Part shown: piece by piece, positions 60,343 to 64,000 of the stretch
Layout: the number at the start of each line of letters is the position of its first letter
Numbering within the stretch: the stretch's first letter is position 1
Made by a program: the position numbers and the translations under genes
The notes under the pieces: model-generated
Seen by the model: only the letters and a program-made list of their open reading frames with translations
Databases searched by the model: none
Told to the model about the DNA's origin: nothing
Assembly: GCA_020086605.1 (NCBI GenBank)
Contig: JACBWW010000048.1
Location: 5,127,943-5,191,942 of the forward strand
Length of the DNA stretch: 64,000 nt
From: Lanius collurio
Lineage: Eukaryota; Chordata; Aves; Passeriformes; Laniidae
Reading direction: 5' to 3'

Positions 60343-60360
60343 GGGCTTAAAAACCCTCCA
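60343..60360 (-). promoter_or_regulatory. TATA-like box of LTR copy C
   Basis: Minus-strand TGGAGGGTTTTTAAGCCC lies ~150 bp inside the LTR 5' end. It is shared with copy B and mutated in copy A. Confidence 0.5.
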
Positions 60361-60513
60361 GGAGCTGATCTGCTGCAGCTGAAGGTGAAAGGCCAGGTGA
60401 AGATGGTGAGGATAATTCCAGCCTGGACACACTCTAAGGGCTCTGGTAAGAATGACTAAAGATGGTTTGGCTGGGGCACACTATCAAGGTTCAAACATCT
60501 TACAACACACAAG

Positions 60514-63252
60514 CAAGAAAGAAGAAATATTTTCAAAAATTTTTAATCATTAGTCCACTTATTACTATTCCTTTCTTAAGTTTTATAATTTTAAGAGAGA
60601 AAAAGAATGTATTCTGTACAAATAATATGCTCACAATTTCTAATCAATACTGGTGTCTTTAAAATTCTGGAAACTTATTTTCTGGCACTTTTTTTTCTTT
60701 TAAGAACAAGAAAATATTTTTAAGTCAGGTTTAATGACTGAATTTTGTGTAATTTTTCTCCTCTGATCAGCAAATTTCACTCAAATTGTGAACTTCAGCC
60801 CAAAAGCACTAACAACCCTTATATCACTGTATATGATAGGAAAGTCCAGTAGGTAATTCAGAAGAAGAGAAAAATTTTAGATTTTTTTTTTTCTTTTACA
60901 TCTGACCCTTTACAAGTACTATGGAGCCAGTTCTATGAAGTCATCTTGTACAGGATAAAATTAGCTTTTGTGAATCCATCTTTTATCTCTGCTCCCTTGG
61001 CTTCACCTGGGGTTTTTGTCTTCTCTCAGTTCCTTTTTCCTGGGAGTTCTCTCCTACAGTAGGTCAGGTTAAATTCCACCTGTTCTTTAAAAGCCATCAG
61101 AAACTTTCAGTATCTTCCTCTGCTACTCATGAAACTTTAAATCAAGGAAAGCCAAAAAAGTACTTCGAACAGATCTCCTCTTTCTGTCTCTGGTTGCAGA
61201 GATGTGAGAGAAATGAAGTTGCTTTCTGCTCTGCTGATATCTGATAACCAGAAGAAGAAGCGTAAGTAATGTCTTTATTTTTTTTCTTCCTTAAAATTAA
61301 TCAATCTTTCTTTGAGAACACAGAAGGTCAGTGTCTGTCAGCCTTATTTTTACTGATGTGGTGAGAAATATTGAATTTCTACCTTAGACATAATTATATT
61401 CTTAGCAGGTAACCTGGTTTGAACCTCTCTCCTTTGATTCTGGGTCTCCTAAATCATTAACCTTTACTAATTGTCCTCTGGAGTTCTGTACAGAGTCCTT
61501 GACATTACTCATTGTTTCCCATGTATTTTCACTTGTGTCACGAATGAAGGATTTGGTTGGCTAAAAAAATCACTATCAGAGTTATTAGCAAAAGTGGTTT
61601 TAATATGATGTTGAGTGTGTCCATCACAACTTGCCTAATTTCAAATAGTGCCATAGAAAAATACTCTACCTTTGTGTAGGGGGAGAAAAGGAGAATTAAA
61701 GACACCAAGATGTTTCTGAATATTTTGCCACGTTTAGGTTTTGCTTGGACCTGATCATTGACCTGGAGGCCAGGCTGTGCAGACTGCCTGGGTTTGGGGT
61801 CAGACATCTTGTGCTTAACCCCTTCTTGAGCAGCTGGGCTACACCCACAGCCCATGGCCTTGAGTCTCCTTGAATCCTCCATGGCTCAAAAAATATGTTT
61901 GCTTTTTTTATTTCACATCATCTAAAATAATATAATGGTGTCACCATAGTGGTGACTGTAGGAGGAGTGTTTTTCTAACAACAAAAGAGCAGTGTGACAA
62001 CACAGGGGGGAGTTTTGGGGTTCAAAGTCTTCTGTAACTCTGCACAACAGCTCAGAAGGTTGGATGGGGCCAAGTCCCAGCTAAGATTCATCTAGATTTC
62101 ACAATGGGAGCTGCCCTCGGAGTAGGCCATTCACAGAACCAAGAATGTATTTCAGAGGGAAAAGGCTGACTGATTTCAAAGTAGTGAACTTGCATTTATA
62201 CAGCATAAATGGTGAGGCTACCAAGACCCAAGGATGAACTAGGGAGCTATTAATTAGCAGTGTGAAATACCTACAGAGAAAGAGAAAAATCACTCGTAGT
62301 ACACAGCAAGAAAGATAAAAGGTACAAAGAGAGCAAGAGAGCTTTACTTCTGATGGATTTGGAAAAGAAAGGAAAACTTTAAAGAAATTGCACAAAACTA
62401 AATGTTAAATAGTATTCTTTTAAATTCTCAATTAATTTCATGTAACTTATTTCACATTAGACTGAAAAACTTTAAGAACTATTATTTATTTTTTTAAGAG
62501 ACATTTGTGGAAGACAAGTATATTTAGCTCCAATCCCAGAGGTATGCCATATAATATTATTTCTGGAATATTAGAAAGCTATGCTGTTCAGCCTGCCCAT
62601 ATTTACTGATTGTTTATCTTAATGATTTTAAATTCATATTTCACAAATTATATTGATACTTCTACTTCTTGAAATTAGAAGTTTAAAATAAATAGTTTGT
62701 TTCTGCATAATAAAAGGCAATGCAATACAAATCTTTAATTATGATCCAAAATGGTTATACGCATTAACTGTAGTTAATTTTATTAATTTATTTTAGGTCA
62801 ACAGTCTTGCCAAAAACTAATATTTCCTTTTTTTGCAAAAGAAAAAATGTATGTTCTGTAAATTCTGAAAAAGAACATGGAGTGGCTATTCCAAGTCTAA
62901 ATAATTTTCTTAAGACAATGTTTCCCACTCAAAATAAATTAATAAATCTTCTGAGATACAAGAGCATTGCAGCCACTCAGTTTCACTACATTTCTCTGAA
63001 GAAAGATTTTATTTAACTTTTGCCCATTAATTCCACTTTCTCATGCTATATGAATCCTCTTTTTGCCTTTGACCTGTGACTTTAAAAGATTCAATGGAAG
63101 TATAAAGTCATTTAAGTAACATGAAAAAATAAAATTTCTGCTTCTTCTTCATTCATAATCACAAACAACAGGGAGAGAGTATAAACACACATAAACGTGT
63201 TTAAATCACAGTACATGTAGAAATGTGTACATAAGACTCTCAACAGTAATAT
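60514..63252. other. Non-coding sequence with two weak exon-like candidates
   Basis: No recognised transposon. On +, 61200-61261 is bordered by a strong pyrimidine-rich acceptor (ending GGTTGCAG at 61199) and a good donor (GTAAGTAA from 61262). One frame is open through it: DVREMKLLSALLISDNQKKK. On minus, 61882-61538 is a 114-codon frame starting in a good Kozak context (GCCATGG). Its N-terminal half is polar and less AT-rich (second Met gives MGCGCSPAAQ) and its C-terminal half is hydrophobic and AT-rich. I recognise neither product. A small hairpin GTCACCA/TGGTGAC lies at 61940-61956. Confidence 0.4.
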
Positions 63253-64000
63253 TCAGATTTTGGCAAAGCATTTGTTAATGTCTCTCACAGGATCCTTCTG
63301 GACAAAATGCCTAGCATCAGATGGAATAAACACAACATGTAATGGGTGAGCAACTGGCTCAAGGGTTGGGCACGAAGGGTTATAGTAAATGGGGTGACAC
63401 CAGACTGGTGATCTGTCACTAGTGGTGTTCCCCAGGGTTCCATTCTTGGCCCTGTGCTCTTCAACATCTTCATAAATGACTTGAACACAGGACTGGAAGG
63501 GGGTACTAAGCAAGTTTGCAGATGATACAAAACTGGGAAGAGCTGTTGACTCCCTTGAAGGCAGAGAGGCCCTGCAGAGAGACCTCGACAAATTAGAGAA
63601 CTGGGAAACACCAACCATATGAAGTTCAACAAGGGCAAGTCCTGGATTCTGCACCTGGGATGGAGCAAACCTGGTTATGTGTATAGACCAGGGAATGAGA
63701 GGCTGGACAGAATTGCTGCAGTGAGAGACCTCAGAGTCCTGGTTGGTCGCAAGCTGAATATGAGTCAGCAGTGCCCTGGCAGCCAGGAGGGCCAACTTGG
63801 GGTACATCAGGCACATTTCCTCTCCTCCAGGGAGAGGATTGTCCTGCTCTGCTTTGCACAGTGGCAGCCTCACCTCTAGCCCTGAGTGCAGGTTTGGGCA
63901 CCACAACATAAGAAAGATATCAAGTGATTAGAGCGTGTCCAAAGTAGGGCAACAAAGATGGGGAAGGTTCTGGGGGGAAGTCTTATGAAGAACAGCTGAG
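63253..64000 (+). repeat. CR1 LINE, ORF2 C-terminal part into 3' region, sense, cut by the window end
   Basis: The + strand encodes, with stops and frame changes, DFGKAF, then [39 protein letters not shown] and DLDKLENW, the CR1 reverse transcriptase order. The catalytic FADD box is intact at about 63510-63524. Sequence continues through ATTCTGCACCTGGGATGGAG and CAGGTTTGGGCACCACAACA to the window edge, so the 3' end is not visible. The frame is disrupted, including a stop soon after HNM and a frame shift near 63506, so it cannot encode an active enzyme. The 218- and 127-codon minus frames and the 86-codon + frame here are by-products of this CR1. Confidence 0.93.

Larger units (their letters stand above)
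59557..60507 (-). mobile_element. Solo LTR, family 1 copy C
   Basis: 951 bp with + strand ends TGCAGAAACTCAGCAC and CATCTTACAACA, flanked by CATAAG (59551-59556) and CACAAG (60508-60513), a 6 bp repeat with one mismatch. Sequence order matches copies A and B: CATCACCTCTTTGGGCATCA, the minisatellite (59690-59910), TGCAGCACAGTCCTTTTTAT, CCAAGCAAGCAGAGTCAAGA, the TATA-like box at 60343-60360 and TTTGGCTGGGGCACACTATC. Copies A and C share long stretches such as CAGAAGCTTTAAAATTCTCT and look closer to each other than to B. A 50 bp T run followed by TCTTT repeats has expanded inside this copy. Confidence 0.9.

Noticed and set aside
25182..60507. Family 1 LTRs as ends of one or two large proviruses
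   Set aside because: Each has its own 6 bp flanking repeat, and the spacing (about 21 and 12 kb) is filled with CR1s, other LTRs and unique sequence.
63253..63909. 218-codon minus-strand open frame
   Set aside because: It is antisense to an obvious CR1 ORF2 copy on the + strand, so it is a by-product of that element.

Overview
The window looks like nuclear DNA from a songbird (Passeriformes). It is AT-rich, low in CpG and gene-poor. It carries many decayed CR1 LINE fragments of avian type, solo LTRs of endogenous retroviruses, and one tRNA-Ile-derived SINE with a CR1-like 3' tail. That SINE architecture matches the passerine TguSINE1 type, known from zebra finch, and is the best lineage marker here. 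No protein-coding gene, rRNA, functional tRNA, CRISPR array or other prokaryotic feature is supported. The longest open frames are either antisense to CR1 or chance frames in AT-rich DNA. The window is probably a gene desert or part of a very large intron.

Layout: 1-17.9 kb is mostly unique AT-rich sequence with a CR1 at 0.8-1.4 kb and a CR1 3' scrap at 4.8 kb. A plus-strand CR1 lies at 18.0-18.7 kb and a minus-strand CR1 at 23.8-24.3 kb. The first of three related ~0.9-1.0 kb solo LTRs is at 25.2-26.2 kb. Two related LTRs in opposite orientation are at 27.4-27.8 and 28.6-29.2 kb; the second is inserted in a CR1 tail. CR1 fragments follow at 31.9 and 36.5 kb. At 39.2-40.6 kb a CR1 is split by a 624 bp LTR with a duplicated 5' (U3) block. 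Another LTR with CCAAT, TATA and AATAAA signals is at 43.0-43.65 kb, then a plus-strand CR1 at 44.2-44.7 kb. The second LTR of the three-member family is at 46.9-47.8 kb. At 48.8-50.5 kb a minus-strand CR1 carries the SINE and appears to join ORF1-like sequence directly to its 3' part. The third family member is at 59.6-60.5 kb, and a CR1 ORF2 to 3' UTR copy runs off the right edge from 63.25 kb.

The three long LTRs (25.2, 46.9 and 59.6 kb) are the most informative feature. All lie on the minus strand, have TG...CA ends, and are flanked by 6 bp direct repeats that differ between copies, so they are independent insertions that became solo LTRs. Each contains a degenerate AT-rich minisatellite downstream of its TATA-like box. 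The nested insertions (LTR in CR1 twice, SINE in CR1 once) give a relative order of events. Two small possible exons near 61.2 and 61.5-61.9 kb are the only hints of host coding sequence, and both are weak.
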